64,000 nt of DNA from Ignelater luminosus (GCA_011009095.1 VTPC01001838.1:1-64000), one strand, 5' to 3'; shown: positions 1-11,445, counted from the stretch's first letter. Numbers and translations are program-made. Notes: generated by a model from the sequence alone, not told the origin.

Positions 1-1900
1 GCCTTTTCTACGAATATTTCTATTTAGTATTATTATTTATTATTTACTATATTATTTAGTGTTTGAAATCTCTAATAATATTAAAAACTGCTAAGTTAAT
101 TAAAAGGGTTATTTTGTAGCGTAAGAGAAAAAGAAGTGAGAAACAAACAAAATAAACAAGATAACCTAAATTTTGAACCCTTTTAGATTATATAGATAGT
201 AACGGATTAAAGATATCTGTGTTAGCAACCAAGAAGACATCTGCTCTGCTGGAGCGAGCCTGGTGTATGAATGAATAGGCATCGTCCAAATTTGGACAAA
301 AACAGCATCTAAATCTTTATTGATCCGCTTTTTATATGCAGAATCGTACGCTCGCTTTTACTATTTTAGCCTTAAGGCTCATTTGTGGTTTTATTATGAT
401 GTAGTCGAGAGAGAGAGAAAAAAATTCGTCAGTAATTCATTAACGGACTGAAAATTACTATACAACTAAAACACGGTGTTTTACACGTTTCTAATTAATT
501 TATAAATTAGCCAACCTTATACTGTGAAGGTTCTGTTATTATTTACATTTTAATTGTTAATTAGAATTTGTAAATATATAAATGTTAAATAACAATAAAA
601 TAAGTAGTAAAAAAATTGATTAAAGGTTTATTTAATTGTATGTACCTAGTTTCTTGACAAGGAAACGCCCACCACTAAAAATGTATGGATAAATAAAATA
701 ATTATGTAAATTAATCAAAAATACCTGTTTTTAAAGAGTCTCGTTTCTATTTACGTTTTTGTCTAATGCAAATAAATTACGGTTTTGATTCTTCTCCGCA
801 AAATTGCCCCAAGTTAATTTATTCAGTGTAATTAGAAAACACTTTCTTAAAGGTACTAGGATGTTTAATCTTTGTCAAGTTTTTTTAACTTTAAAAGAAA
901 AAAACCTAGAAATTCTGTTGTAGTAAAAAACTAGTTAAAAAAGACCCAACGAAAAACAGTTGATCCTAAAACTTCCAGTCTTCATAAATGTATAGTTAAT
1001 TGTTAAGAAAAAGTTGTTATCTAGGTATTTGCGTGTTAATTAATGCCCGAGGCTAAGAAACAAAATTAATATACCATTAATAGCATAAGATAATTATTTA
1101 TAAAGCCTAAGAAGTTCTTATTATTAGTATTCCAGTATTAGGTATAGTAAAATATTTTGTCAGCATTATTGCTTGGACAAAAAATATAGATAATCGAAAT
1201 ATTATGGCGTTAGTCTTTGTCATAATGATATAAACGTTGCATTTATCCAATAAAATAATTGAGACTCAGACTAAATGTACCAAGCATCAACCTGTATATA
1301 TTTATTGCAATTTCTATTTATCTATCAAGATCTAAATAGCCAAATCAACTCTATTTATTTTAAGTATTACAGGTACAAAGAAATAACATGCAAATCAAAT
1401 GCAAGCCCAAATGATGCCAAATTTGTTTATGGTTATCTTGATGCTCTTGACATGACGATAAGGCGCCCATCGCGGTTACGTGCGCAAACTCTCGAGCTCA
1501 AGATCAATGACTTTTGTACACTTAATAGTTTCTAAGATATAAAATTTACAAATTCTGTAGAAAAGTGCAAAAACTCCGAATTCTTGTTAAATTAATGCAA
1601 AATTCTAAAGAAATTGGTTTTCTTGCAGAAATGGTAGGTATATATAGGGTGCAAGATACTCACTATTAAGGGATGGTATGAGAATTAAAAGTCAAACCCT
1701 CAAGAAAGAGAAGCTGAGAAGCCGGGAAACCGGGAAACCGGGAGCTTTACCTCACCACTGTTTAAAAAATGCTGCCATAACTGTTTTTCTTCTGCGCAAA
1801 ATGTGCACACCTCTATTTACAAGATATGTTGACGTTAGAAAACCGAACAGATCCTGATGAATTTTATCAATTCACTACCAAAGCAATTTCGATATAAAAC
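1..1900. other. AT-rich intergenic DNA
   Basis: This stretch has short runs of A and T, no long reading frame and no recognisable protein motif. The 86-codon frame at 1275-1535 has a composition typical of chance frames in AT-rich DNA. I see nothing functional here. Confidence 0.6.
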
Positions 1901-1916
1901 CATCCGATAAATTCTG

Positions 1917-3330
1917 ATGTGGCATTTTAGTTTAAGAGCTCAGGAGGTCTGTCTTACCCGTGGCCGCAGCATTACGGATAGTGTACTCATCAACATTCAA
2001 AACATCTGTGACGAAATAGAAAAATATTACAACGTAACCTCGGTAATAACATCTGCGCAACATGCTGAAACAAGACTTCGTCGCATTACCCGAGACAATG
2101 AGGATGTGGTTAAGCTCAGGCAGTGGTTTTCTCAACATTTTTCGTTTCCTAAAACAGACATTCTAATGCACTAGAATAGTGGGAATGGAGAATGTAAGCT
2201 GCCGCTGAGGAGATCGGAAAGAAAGGAATTTCTGGAATAGTTGGTGACAATAAAAACTACTATTGATCCGCTCGTGCTGTTTCATAGAGTTTGTATTGCT
2301 AAACAATCTGATGAATATCTAAAAGAATTTTTTACTTTTGAACTTTCACCATTCCCAACATCACTTTGCAATGAAGAGCGACTGTGTAAAGGAACAAAAT
2401 CATCTATTCATCCCAATCGAAACAAATAAAATCCAAGCGAAAAATAAATTTGTGGTGATCGATCAATCGTTTGGTAGCAAAATACTCCTTTTATGGGTAA
2501 TAGTTGATAGCTACTTAAAGTACTTACACACACATTATGGCAGTAGCTCAAAAAAGCACTAACAGCTCAGAACGGATTTGCTGGTCTAAAGGACATTTGT
2601 GTCTTGACAAATTCTTTGATGGTTGCCCAAGTTCCGTAGGATAAAGTCTTAGCAAACGAGAACAACAAGAAGATGCTCATTGATCTGCTGAAGAAAAGGT
2701 TCGAAAAAGCAAAAACTGCTATCTCCATGGGATCTCGCTATGATAAAGATTTTATTGTTGACGATGACGTGGATATTCTAATTCTCCTAACAGGAGGAAA
2801 TATGCTTCCAGAAATGTGGGAGATGTTTTCTACTCCACAACCTCTTTCAAATACACCTTTGCAGATATTATTTTCTTCATTCATGGTCACTTTTTGGCGA
2901 TGGAAAAAAAATAAATTCTGTTTACTTATGAAGCAACAGCCACATCTTGAGAGAGAGCAAGGATTTTCTTAAAAAATTTAATCTTGCCAGATTGCCATCA
3001 ACTGATGAGGCGGCAAGACTTCATGCTCTATAGTGTTACCACCAGGTACAAGCGTAGTTTGTCGTTGAAAAGAATCTCCTTGAATGGGACCGAGTGGCTA
3101 CAACTTTTGCCCTTTCTCCCCACATAAGATAAAGAGAAGCAGCTGCAGAATTCTTGCAGTTGCAAGAAAGGATGCAAAAGAGCTTGTGGGTACAGGAAGG
3201 CAGAGCTCAAGTGTTTCTTAATATGTACATCTTGCCTTGGACAGTTGTACGAAAAATGCCAGACCTACACCTTGATAGTGACGCTGATGAATGTTTGCTT
3301 ACAACTTCCCATACATCTGTTACCAACGCT
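1917..3330 (+). pseudogene. Decayed copy of an insect multi-copy gene family with PIN-like core and Cys-rich tail
   Basis: Conceptual translation in shifting frames gives blocks in the order I associate with a large family of uncharacterised insect proteins that occur in many copies. First comes a block with YYNVTS, then a histidine, and TRDNEDVVKL (1917-2174). Next is IDPLVLFHRV with ELSPFPTSL and KGTKSS (2241-2429). A nuclease-fold-like block begins VVIDQSFGSK (2450-2560). Then DVDILILLTG (2673-2800), LARLPSTDEAARLHAL (2978-3030), and a cysteine cluster reading CSCKKGCKRACG followed by ELKC and CTSCLG (3145-3235). At least five frame changes and several stops break it, so it cannot encode a full protein. 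The family's biochemical role is not known to me; the PIN/asteroid-like fold is inferred from the block pattern, not demonstrated. No terminal repeats are visible around it. Confidence 0.6.
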
Positions 3331-3344
3331 AGTTTTTTTTTATA

Positions 3345-4140
3345 TCTATGAAGCATGACTAACGCGTTTATTTAATTTGATCGAAGCGTCCTTAGTGAGC
3401 TGTAGTACTCTAGTACTTTTCTCTACTGAATGCTTCTTGAGTTTTTTCATTTTTCTATTGACTTGTAGTTCTGTATTTTTTCTAAATAAATTATTTTGAG
3501 TTAGGGCTGATTCAAAGGCAAGCGAGGCAATTTGCCCTAGGCGAAACGCCACTCACCAACACCCCATTCAAAATTCTGCCATAGTCGTCAAATATCCTAA
3601 AACCGGTCTTGGAATTAGTTAGCTCAGTGGTTCTCAAGCTTTTTCCAATCTGGATAAACTTACGCCCGCCTTAATTAAGTTTTAGTTGGACAGTACTGGC
3701 AATCAATACCGGGTTATGTTAATTTTAACGCATCTAAATTAAGGGAGATTGTTTTCCAGTAATTGTTTTGCAAATGTTTCACATCTTGATAATGCCACAA
3801 TACTATTTACTCGTTTAATTGGCAAAACTTGAAAAAGGAAGTGAACAGCTGCAATGAGCATGAGCAGAGCTGGCGAGAGACCTTTAGTTCTGACGGTTTT
3901 ACAACTTTCTGTTTCTGGCGACCACCAGCCGTCCCCAAATGATTAGTAAGGGATTCTGAACTTTTGATACGATTACGTTTGAAAATTATTGTTTTGATGC
4001 CGTTTCGACATATTTTGACGGCAGCGTTCGTAGTGTCGTGAAATTGACTATAACGAGGATAAATCGATATCGATGAGTCGTAAGTTTAAAATCATACATA
4101 GCTGATCATCTTGTTGACAGATCTTTTTGTAAAGAAGATT
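3345..4140. other. Intergenic DNA
   Basis: No recognisable coding or repeat structure is seen. The 68-codon minus-strand frame near 3350-3550 has no familiar motif. This separates the decayed gene copy from the first minisatellite block. Confidence 0.5.
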
Positions 4141-4148
4141 GAAAAGAA

Positions 4149-4440
4149 ATGGCGAGTTTAAACATTCATCGGGCTTTTCGGTCAAGCAGTTGGAGCCTGT
4201 CGGGCCATGTGGGTGTGTCGGGTCGTTTGAGCTTATCGAGCTTTTTCTTGGCCCTTCGGGCTTCTCGGCTCTGTTGGCCTGACCGAGCCTCTCGGCTCCT
4301 TTCGACTTCTCGGTCTTTCGGGTCTATCGAGCCGTTTGGATTTTCAGGCTTCTCGAGATTGTTGGGCTGTTCGGACCCGTCAGGGCCGTCCGGACTTTTC
4401 AACTTCTCGACCCTTTGTGTCGCTCGGGTCTATCGGCCTA
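4149..4440 (+). repeat. 9-bp-period minisatellite, copy 1
   Basis: The block consists of variants of short units such as CGGGTCTATCGG, CGTTTGGA and CTTCTCGG, with a 9-base rhythm and much higher GC content than its surroundings. On this strand it reads as hydrophobic Gly/Ser/Phe/Leu-rich peptide; on the other strand as Pro/Gly/Asp/Lys-rich peptide (PDGPDGSEQP, PENPNGSIDP). The same repeat family recurs at four other places in the window. It lacks the non-repetitive tail seen at 5365-5490, so it may be a truncated copy. Confidence 0.8.
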
Positions 4441-4699
4441 TTTGCTTAAGTACGTACCTTGTATCAGTAACCTTCATATGGGAAGTTTTTAATGAATCGA
4501 TGATAATTTTCGATTGTATTTTATTCTTGCAATAAGCCTTCTATTTAAAAATCTGGTAATTTTATTAACCATGAGAATAGGCATAACATCGCCATTTTTA
4601 ATGTTGGTAATTCTATCTGTGGTTTTAATCAAAACACCTACAAAACCATGTTTGTGCAAGTTGGTAATTTCTATGCCAAAATCGATATTTCTTAGAGCA

Positions 4700-5055
4700 T
4701 ACTCGTCGATAGAACGCAGACGATGTGAACGAGTTGAATGCCAAGATAGGTGAAGGTAGGTAAAGCGAATTGGAAAAGCTCACCAAGTCAAACAAACAGT
4801 TGGAGGATGTTTTACAAGAACTTGATGAAAAATGGTTGAAGATGGCGACGGTACAAACTACAGAAAACTCTTTTTCGTCGGAGGTGCTGTAATACTGTAA
4901 TACTTGGTATGCTGAAAAGAGATCGGGGTGCTTTATGTATACAAGAAATCAAAACGGAACCATAACTGTCTGTAAGGTCTTACAGGCTAAGCTGTATGAA
5001 TCCCGAGGCTATAGAGGATATTTCAGTGTGTACAGCACAACAGTTCTCGAGCTGT
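4700..5055 (+). pseudogene. Coiled-coil-like coding remnant upstream of minisatellite copy 2
   Basis: One frame reads DVNELNAKIGEG, a stop, then SELEKLTKSNKQLEDVLQEL and DEKWLKMATVQTTENSFSSE, a heptad-like, Leu/Glu/Lys-rich pattern typical of a coiled coil (4712-4890). After a frame change a second open segment reads WYAEKRSGCFMYTRNQNG, then TITVCKVLQAKLYESRG and YRGYFSVYSTTVLELF (4902-5058). It ends in a stop just before the minisatellite starts. I do not recognise the protein. The same order (coiled-coil-like sequence, then minisatellite on the same strand) recurs on the minus strand at 18060-15590, which suggests one composite unit. It could also be a fragment of an unrelated gene that happened to lie beside the repeat. 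Confidence 0.4.
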
Positions 5056-5490
5056 TTTAGCTTCTCAGACCATACCGGTCTGTTGAACCTTTTGGACTTC
5101 TTGGCCTTCGGGTCTATCGCGTCATTTGGATCTATCGGGTCGTAGGAATCTGTGGGGCGTTTTGGATTTCTCGGTCCTTCGGTCTTCTCGGATCTATCGA
5201 TTCGTTTGGGCTTCCGGTCTTTTGGACTTCTTGGCCCTTCTGGTCTCTCGGGTCTATTGGACCGTTTGGATCTGTCGGTCCATATGGATCTGTTGGGTCT
5301 TTCGGACCTGGACTTCTCGACACTTCGGGTTTCTCTGTTGGGCCGTTCCGCCCTCTCGGACCGATCAGGAAGTTACCAGAGTTTTGTGAGCCGCGTCAAG
5401 TTTGTCCCCAGTCGCTCCCGGGCCTGAAAGTTTCAGCCCATGCAGGGCCCTGATTCAGGCTCCATATTTTAGGGTGATGTATTTTTAAGT
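5045..5490 (+). repeat. 9-bp-period minisatellite, copy 2, with non-repetitive tail
   Basis: Tandem 9-base units run from about 5060 to 5350; the plus strand reads GSIGPFGSVGPYGSVGSFGP, a Gly-X-Y-like periodicity. The array passes into a unique tail (5365-5490) beginning GATCAGGAAGTTACCAG and containing CGCGTCAAGTTTGTCCC, then CCGGGCCTGAAAGTTTCAGC, ending near GGGTGATGTA. Parts of this tail are found again next to the blocks at 15.6, 24.9 and 27.8 kb. That is direct evidence of a dispersed, mobile or formerly mobile family rather than independent simple repeats. Confidence 0.75.
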
Positions 5491-5834
5491 TATAAATTCG
5501 ATATTTGGATAGGGGGGGAGATGTGAAAAGACTCCGGAATGATAAGACACTTACAGGCCTGGCTTGTTTCTTTTGGAGACATCTCGGTTTATAGAACAAC
5601 CACAACAAAAATATTAGAAGTAACGACAGAGAGATGTGCAAAAGATTTACAGCTACAAAATGGAAGTTTTGCAGTTCAACGCATAAACTGACGCAAAATT
5701 CGAAACAGTTTCAAGCTGAAAATGTTAAGAAGCCCTTAACACTTACTGTTTTCAATAAATTATTATTAAGAAAAATGTTTTCGTGTTTTTGAGTGTTGAT
5801 AATTATAATTTCCCCCCTTTCTTGGAAAAGGGCT

Positions 5835-6830
5835 GGTCAAAACCCATTGCTAAAGTTAAAAATACTACCGAACTAAACTATCCTGATAGCACATTTCCTG
5901 ATCTGTCGAAAATATTGGAAAAGATGATGAAATTCCAACTTTGTGAGCCTTTGACACTGTAGAGGTTCACGGTGTAAGACTTATTGATTCCATCTCGCAA
6001 TTACGCGGAATTCATCAAGGCGTATCTCAAGGTTCGATCTTGGGTCCGTTATTATTTTCAGTCTACACTCTTTTTCTTTTCCCAAAAGCATCAAAACTAG
6101 CAAACTGCAGATATATGGAAATGGTACGCAGGCTTACCTTTCTAAATTGAGTCACCACAGGTACAAAACTGTTTGATATGAGTGTCATGGTTTACTTATT
6201 AATTCCTCTAAATCTCAACTTTTAATTTTAGGATCTTTTTCCAATACTGATGCAGTTAGACAGAGTGTAAGGCCATCAGTTAATAATATTCCTAATCCAA
6301 TCGAAGATGAAGTAAAAAACCTTGACTTACTAATAGATTGTAATTTTCGATTTAGTTTGTTTTAAAATGCATTCAAAAATTCAATAGAATTTCATTTCGA
6401 ACAAATGTGCATAATTTAAATTTAAGATACAGGAGCACGTTTACTCCGCCAGCCCACAGATCTTTATATGAACATTCGCTCTCTTATCAAATTGCTAAAA
6501 TATACAATAGCATTCCCCGTGTCTTTAAGACTCTTTCTGTTTCTTATTTTAAAAAGAAATTTAGAGAGCATTTATTAAACTTACTTCATTTTCATTTTCA
6601 TTTTCATTCTTAGCATAAAATTATTTCTGATGCTATTCAAGTTTTATTTTGTCTTTCATGTTTCTAGATAGCAGTCAATCACGGAATACTCCTTATGTCC
6701 GTTATTTTATTAATTCAAGGTTTAGTGGAAGAGCAAATTAGCTGCCATTTGTGATTTCGAATGTATTTAATCTGCAGTTATGAAAATGAAAAAAAATGAA
6801 CGATAATGAGAACAACAAACTTTTGATTAG
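5835..6830 (+). pseudogene. LINE reverse transcriptase C-terminal half (CR1/Jockey-like), decayed
   Basis: The translation contains LRGIHQGVSQGSILGPLLFS (5999-6060), the classical RT motif 4 region before the catalytic YADD box. The YADD box is shifted and damaged near 6110-6130. Further along come NSSKSQLLILGSF (6200-6240) and an open C-terminus reading NLNLRYRSTFTPPAH and YNSIPRVFKTLSVSYFKKKF (6407-6600), the end motif common to CR1/Jockey-type LINEs. A non-coding 3' part with an adenine-rich stretch follows to about 6830. No endonuclease domain is present, which fits the usual 5' truncation of LINE insertions. Several stops and frame changes make it inactive. Confidence 0.8.
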
Positions 6831-6839
6831 TTTTAACGT

Positions 6840-9160
6840 AATAAGTATAAAGGTAATTCTATTAGCAACATTTTTAACTTGAAGCAATGTCGTATCATTA
6901 TAATTTTGTTACTAACAAGTAGCTGCATAAAATTTACTGCCAGTTTACAACATAATAAAAGTGGGAAACAAGAGACTATTAAAGTTTCTTCCTGCTTATA
7001 ATTTCTTCTGAATTATTAATACACTCTAAGAAGGTGTTGTTTTAGAAGAGGGTGGTATTTTCGACCACCCTATAAATAAATACGAGCTTCCATATATTTC
7101 TATTGCTGATTTTATATTTTTCCTATATAATCAAACACAAAAGGAAAAAAATAATGAGCTCTTTCATTTCGAACGTGATACGTCGTCAACCATACGTTAA
7201 GTCCTCTGAGACTCGTTATTCTCTGGTAGTGCCAGCGTAGAAAAGAGCAAAGCTGACCACCGCATTTTTCTCTCACCCAGTAATTCTAGAAGTGATATAC
7301 GTTCTCGTTTTACAAGATATTAAAATGCCGCAACTATTTTAAACATTCATGAAGTGGAACAATTTACTTTTATTCGAAGAAGTAGGGGAAAAAAAGATTA
7401 AAAAAATAACCGTAGAAGAAGTTTTAAAGTCGTAAAAGCAATTACGCGCTGTAGTTTTTAAACTCTCCCAAGTTTACCTTTTTACCTTTTGTCTGGGTAA
7501 AAGCTAGTGTGCTACGGTTGCATGTGCTTCCATTATTTATTTCTTTTATTACTGTTATTAAGTTTTCCTTGTCGGTCGGTTGTTTGATTTCCTTGCAACT
7601 TCCTCTAAGCAGGTACGGCAACTGGTAAACCCCCCTCTCCATACGTATGTGTTATTATTTATTATGTACCTATCATTTCGTAGCCTTGTTTATCGATTCT
7701 TCTTCTTTAATAGCAATGAAATATTGACTCAAAGCAAGTAGGCGTAGTATATACTACGTTGTATAATAGTTAAACGTTAATGTATTATTACGTTACATCG
7801 GGAAATAAAACCATTTGTAGTTCGCTGTATCTATCTCGAATTAAAAAGGTACGAATTTGAATACACGTCACAATTCTTATTTAAGTAAAGATTGATAAGT
7901 TTCCCAAATGTCACTGGCAAAAACATTTAAAGTGGCTAATTTGAAATGCGAAAAGTTCTATATATGTAAATTCGAGTAAATGGAACAATTAATTGTCTGA
8001 AAAAAGGGGGTTACGTGATTGCGGTAATTAATTGTAAACATAAAACTCATTACCTACTCCATTTTCATCCTATAATTTGTCCTATAGGTTACAGTTTTGT
8101 TTGGATCGACTTTGCTTTGTTAATTTGCACATCTCTCACTATTGCTTTTTATTTTCTGCTAAGTCGTAACAATAGAGTAGCGCAACAATCATGAGGAAAA
8201 CTATAATGCAAAATGAATTAAAGTATTGAGCACTTAGAGTTATGCAGTAACCGAGTAGTTAAATGTTACTTAGACGTCAGTATTTAATTATCCTCGATTT
8301 TGAAAAGTAGAAAAGGGCCCTTAAAATAGCCCAGAGCAGAAAACTACAAGCTTTATAGTCGCAAAACTAATAGCATTCTCTCAGGATGGTTAGCAGAAAA
8401 CAAGTATCAGTTAGAACTTCTCCTCAAAGGCAAGTAAGTTTCAACAAGAACGCCTTATTATGCGTTTAATACAGCGTGAACCAAAAGTCTTGGAACAACC
8501 ATTGAGAAATCGGTTCTCTAAAACCGCAAAAAAAATAACAAAAACAAAAATTCTAGTACAGATATCTGCTCAGAAACATATTTTGCTATCTTTTTAACTT
8601 CAAATTTTTATCAATAAATTGAGAACAATCAATTTCAAATTGAGACATATCTGAACTCGACTTAAAGTTGTTTTAATCTCAATGTGAGTTTGATTTCAAC
8701 TCAACTCAGTGACATTGAGATTAAAGATATCTTTCTAATGATCAAGATACTTAGATACTTGAGGAATTCAAAGAAGAAGATTTGAAATAACTGAGTTGAA
8801 GGTCACATAAACAAAGAGGATGTACAAGGCAACTTCATCATCTTACAGTTATTTAGATAAGAAAGAATCGTTAGTTCTCAAGACAGTCAAGAGACTCTAA
8901 CGATAATTGATACTCGTCACTTATACATTTTAGATAAATTGCAGAGCAAAGCTATACGAAGCCTAGAAGAAATCTTTCGGTTTTGAGATCGAATTAATGA
9001 GACCATAAGATTCCACCAGTCAGGGCTCAAAATGGAAATTTCTCGAAGCAGCTTTTACCATTATGACCAAATTAAAAAAACTGAAAAAGCAGTTAAGACT
9101 AACCAATGAAATAATTCATTACATAGTCAAATAACACAAGAAAACGTCTTGAAAACTACA
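6840..9160. other. AT-rich intergenic DNA
   Basis: No protein motif is recognisable. A perfect 8-bp stem with a 7-base loop lies at 7049-7071 (AGGGTGGT / ACCACCCT); with no gene beside it I cannot call it a terminator. From about 8600 the sequence contains repeated variants of ATCAATTTCAAATTG, which culminate in the hairpin at 9161-9264. Confidence 0.5.
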
Positions 9161-9264
9161 TTGAGACCAATCAATTTCAAATTGGACTAATCAACTTCAA
9201 ATCGAAACTAATTTAAACTCTATTTGAAGTTGATTGGTTCTAACTGAAATTGATTCTTCTCAAT
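9161..9264. repeat. Imperfect foldback hairpin
   Basis: The left arm 9161-9202 (TTGAGACCAATCAATTTC ... CAACTTCAAAT) is the near reverse complement of the right arm 9222-9264 (ATTTGAAGTTGATTGG ... TTCTCAA). The loop is about 19 bases. The inner 15 pairs are almost perfect. It could be a small MITE relic or the core of a decayed palindromic element; no target duplication was identified. Confidence 0.7.
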
Positions 9265-9550
9265 TTAGAATCGATTGGTCCCAATTTGAGCTTGAAAAGG
9301 TGTATGATCTGAATTTAGAGTGAGTTTGAGATTATGACAGTTATTACCAATGTCTTTACTACGTGTTGATCAAATTTCATTGTCTAATTAAAATTATATA
9401 GAAATTGCCTTATCTGATTATTGTAGTTATTAGGAAACATGTTTGCGACAGTGGTACTTTTGAATGATTTTATATTTACGTCCATTTAACAAATCAGAAG
9501 ACAGTTGCTTAAAGAGTAGAAGCTTGTAAGATATTTCAGTCTTATAAGTT

Positions 9551-10208
9551 TGACTAGGGCTGGCGTAACTAGCAGGGTGGGCAGACAGCCACCCAAGAGC
9601 AGCCAAAGTGACAATTAGCTCTCTTAAGTTAAGTTAATGGAGGGCACAGCCCCACCAGGAGCCACCACATAGTCCGAGCCGTAGTGACATTTAGCTTTGT
9701 TAAGAAAACTAATGGATAGCTAACCCTGACCAGTGGGCAACCGAAGGTGGCCCATGCGACGGCGTAGCCCGAGCCGCATTGACAATCAGCTCTCTTAGGT
9801 AGGTTAATGGTAGACGAAGTCCGACCAGGGTCACCGAAGATGGTCCGTGTCAGGTTGTAACTCAAGCCGTAGCTCTGTTAAGAAAGTGAATTGATGGCGA
9901 AGCGAGGGCGTAGTCCCAACTGTGGTGACAATAAACTCTTTTAAGTGGGTTAATAAGGGGCGCACTCCTACCAAGGGCCGCCGCGTAGTCTGAATCATAG
10001 CGGTATATTGCTCTGTTAAGAAGCTTAATCGTGGGCGAAGTCCAGGTGACAGCCCGAACTGTAGCGACATCTAATTCTGTTAAGAAGCTTGTGGATGGCG
10101 AATTGAGGGCGTAGCCCCAACTGTAGTGATAATAAACTCTCTTAAGTAGGTTAATGGACGGCACACTCCGACCAGGAGCCGTCGCGTAGTCCAAGCCATA
10201 GCAATATA
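9551..10208. repeat. Satellite array, left part (60-90 bp units)
   Basis: Tandem units carry the landmarks GTGACATTTAGCTCTGTTAAG, TTAATGG-GGGCG, GACCAGGG and GTAGCCCGAGCC. Landmarks recur about every 60 to 87 bases. Two unit types tend to alternate, one with CTCTGTTAAGAAG and one with CTCTCTTAAGTAGG. The array has no stops in some minus-strand frames, so it yields repetitive open frames such as SINLLKRVYYHYSWGYAL; these are a by-product of the repeat. The array ends at 10208, where a foldback element is inserted. Confidence 0.85.
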
Positions 10209-11441
10209 CAGGGTCGCTAAAAAGTATGGAAACACGCTACCGCCGCAGAAACGGTAAGACATTGACAAATAAAATTTTGAGAGCTTAAAGTAGGCATTTT
10301 TTGCTAATTTTTGCGAAGGTAATTAAAAACAAATCTTCAATTGTTTTTCCGTACTGCCGCCATATTGAATTTTATTAAATGTAACACCCGGTATATGACC
10401 CTATATTTGGATAGATATTTACAAGACAAATTTAATGATATAAGGGTTGCTATACTTATCTTGAAAGGTTTTGGAGATAATCGCTGTTCTTTTGTCGGGG
10501 GTTTCCCTATCAAAAAGTATGGAAACACGCTGCTTCTGCAAAAACGGTAAGAGATAGACAAATGAAATTTTGAGATATTAAAGTAGACATTGTTTTGCCA
10601 TGTTTTGCGAAGAGAGTTAAGATCAAATCTTCAATTGTTTTTCCGTACGGCCGCCATTTTGAATTTCTTTAAATGGATCACCCTGTATATGACCCCATAT
10701 CTCGATAGGGATTTTAAAGTCGAATTCAATGATACAAGGGTTACCATACTTATCTTAAAAGGTTTTGGAGATAATCGCTATTCATTTGTCAAGTATTTCT
10801 TAACTTCAAGAACGGATTCGTAATGCAACTAGTTCCCCCGGATTATTTGCAAAATTCCTTATGAACATTTCAAAAAGAGATTGTTTCATTGCCAAGAAGT
10901 TAACGCATCGCATTTTGAACACTTTTTATAAAATTATATTGTGTTTTTGTTATTATCAATTTGTCACTATTTGGTCTTATTCCCCCCTTTTAGTTTGTTC
11001 TAGCACCGATCTATTATTTTAAATAAGTAGGCTAAGGGCAAAATTTTTACGATTTTGTTTTACTTTAATTACTTATAAAATAATCGCACATCATTTTTTT
11101 AGTTCCATTGCCTTTGCTGTTTCACGGGTAACTCGATTTTGATAAAAACTAATAGTAAAATCCTTGACAAATGAATAGCGATTATCTCCAAAACCTTTCA
11201 AGATAAGTATAGCAACCCTTATATTATTAAATTCGCCTTTCAAATCCCTATCGAGATATGGGGTCATATACAGGCTGATCCATTGAAAGAAATTCAAGAT
11301 GGCGGCCGTACGAAGATTTGATCTCAACTCTCTTCGCAAAACATGGCAAACAATGCCTACTTTAAGATCCCCAAATTTTATTTGTCTATCTCTTACCGTT
11401 TCTGCGGGGGTAACACGTTTCTATACTTTTTTGCGACCCTG
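10209..11441. mobile_element. 1.23-kb foldback DNA element inserted in the satellite
   Basis: Both ends read CAGGGTCGCnAAAAAGTAT and are followed inward by the same ~290-bp sequence in opposite orientation: left copy from 10209 to about 10500, right copy from 11441 back to about 11150. A third, direct copy lies at about 10505-10800. The copies share AACGGTAAGA, CGGCCGCCAT, TATATGACCC and GGTTTTGGAGATAATCGCT. The element is flanked by TATA on both sides (10205-10208 and 11442-11445). Removing it plus one TATA rejoins satellite sequence that matches the uninterrupted unit near 10000-10020. There is no transposase. The CAGGGT ends and TA/TATA duplication resemble Tc1/mariner-type non-autonomous elements. 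Confidence 0.85.
10857..11150. other. Unique centre of the foldback element
   Basis: This spacer lies between the second and third copies of the ~290-bp repeat. It is AT-rich, includes CCCCCCTTTTAG near 10984, and shows no coding potential. Confidence 0.5.
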
Positions 11442-11445
11442 TATA

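Noticed and set aside
4149..4535. 128-codon frame as a host gene
   Set aside because: Its first two thirds is minisatellite copy 1 and the rest is unremarkable AT-rich sequence.
7049..7071. Rho-independent terminator-like hairpin
   Set aside because: A perfect 8-bp stem exists, but there is no gene upstream and no bacterial context.
9862..10194. 110-codon minus-strand frame with repeated SINLLKR-like peptides
   Set aside because: It lies wholly inside the satellite array; its peptide repeats follow the DNA repeat, and neighbouring frames are equally open.
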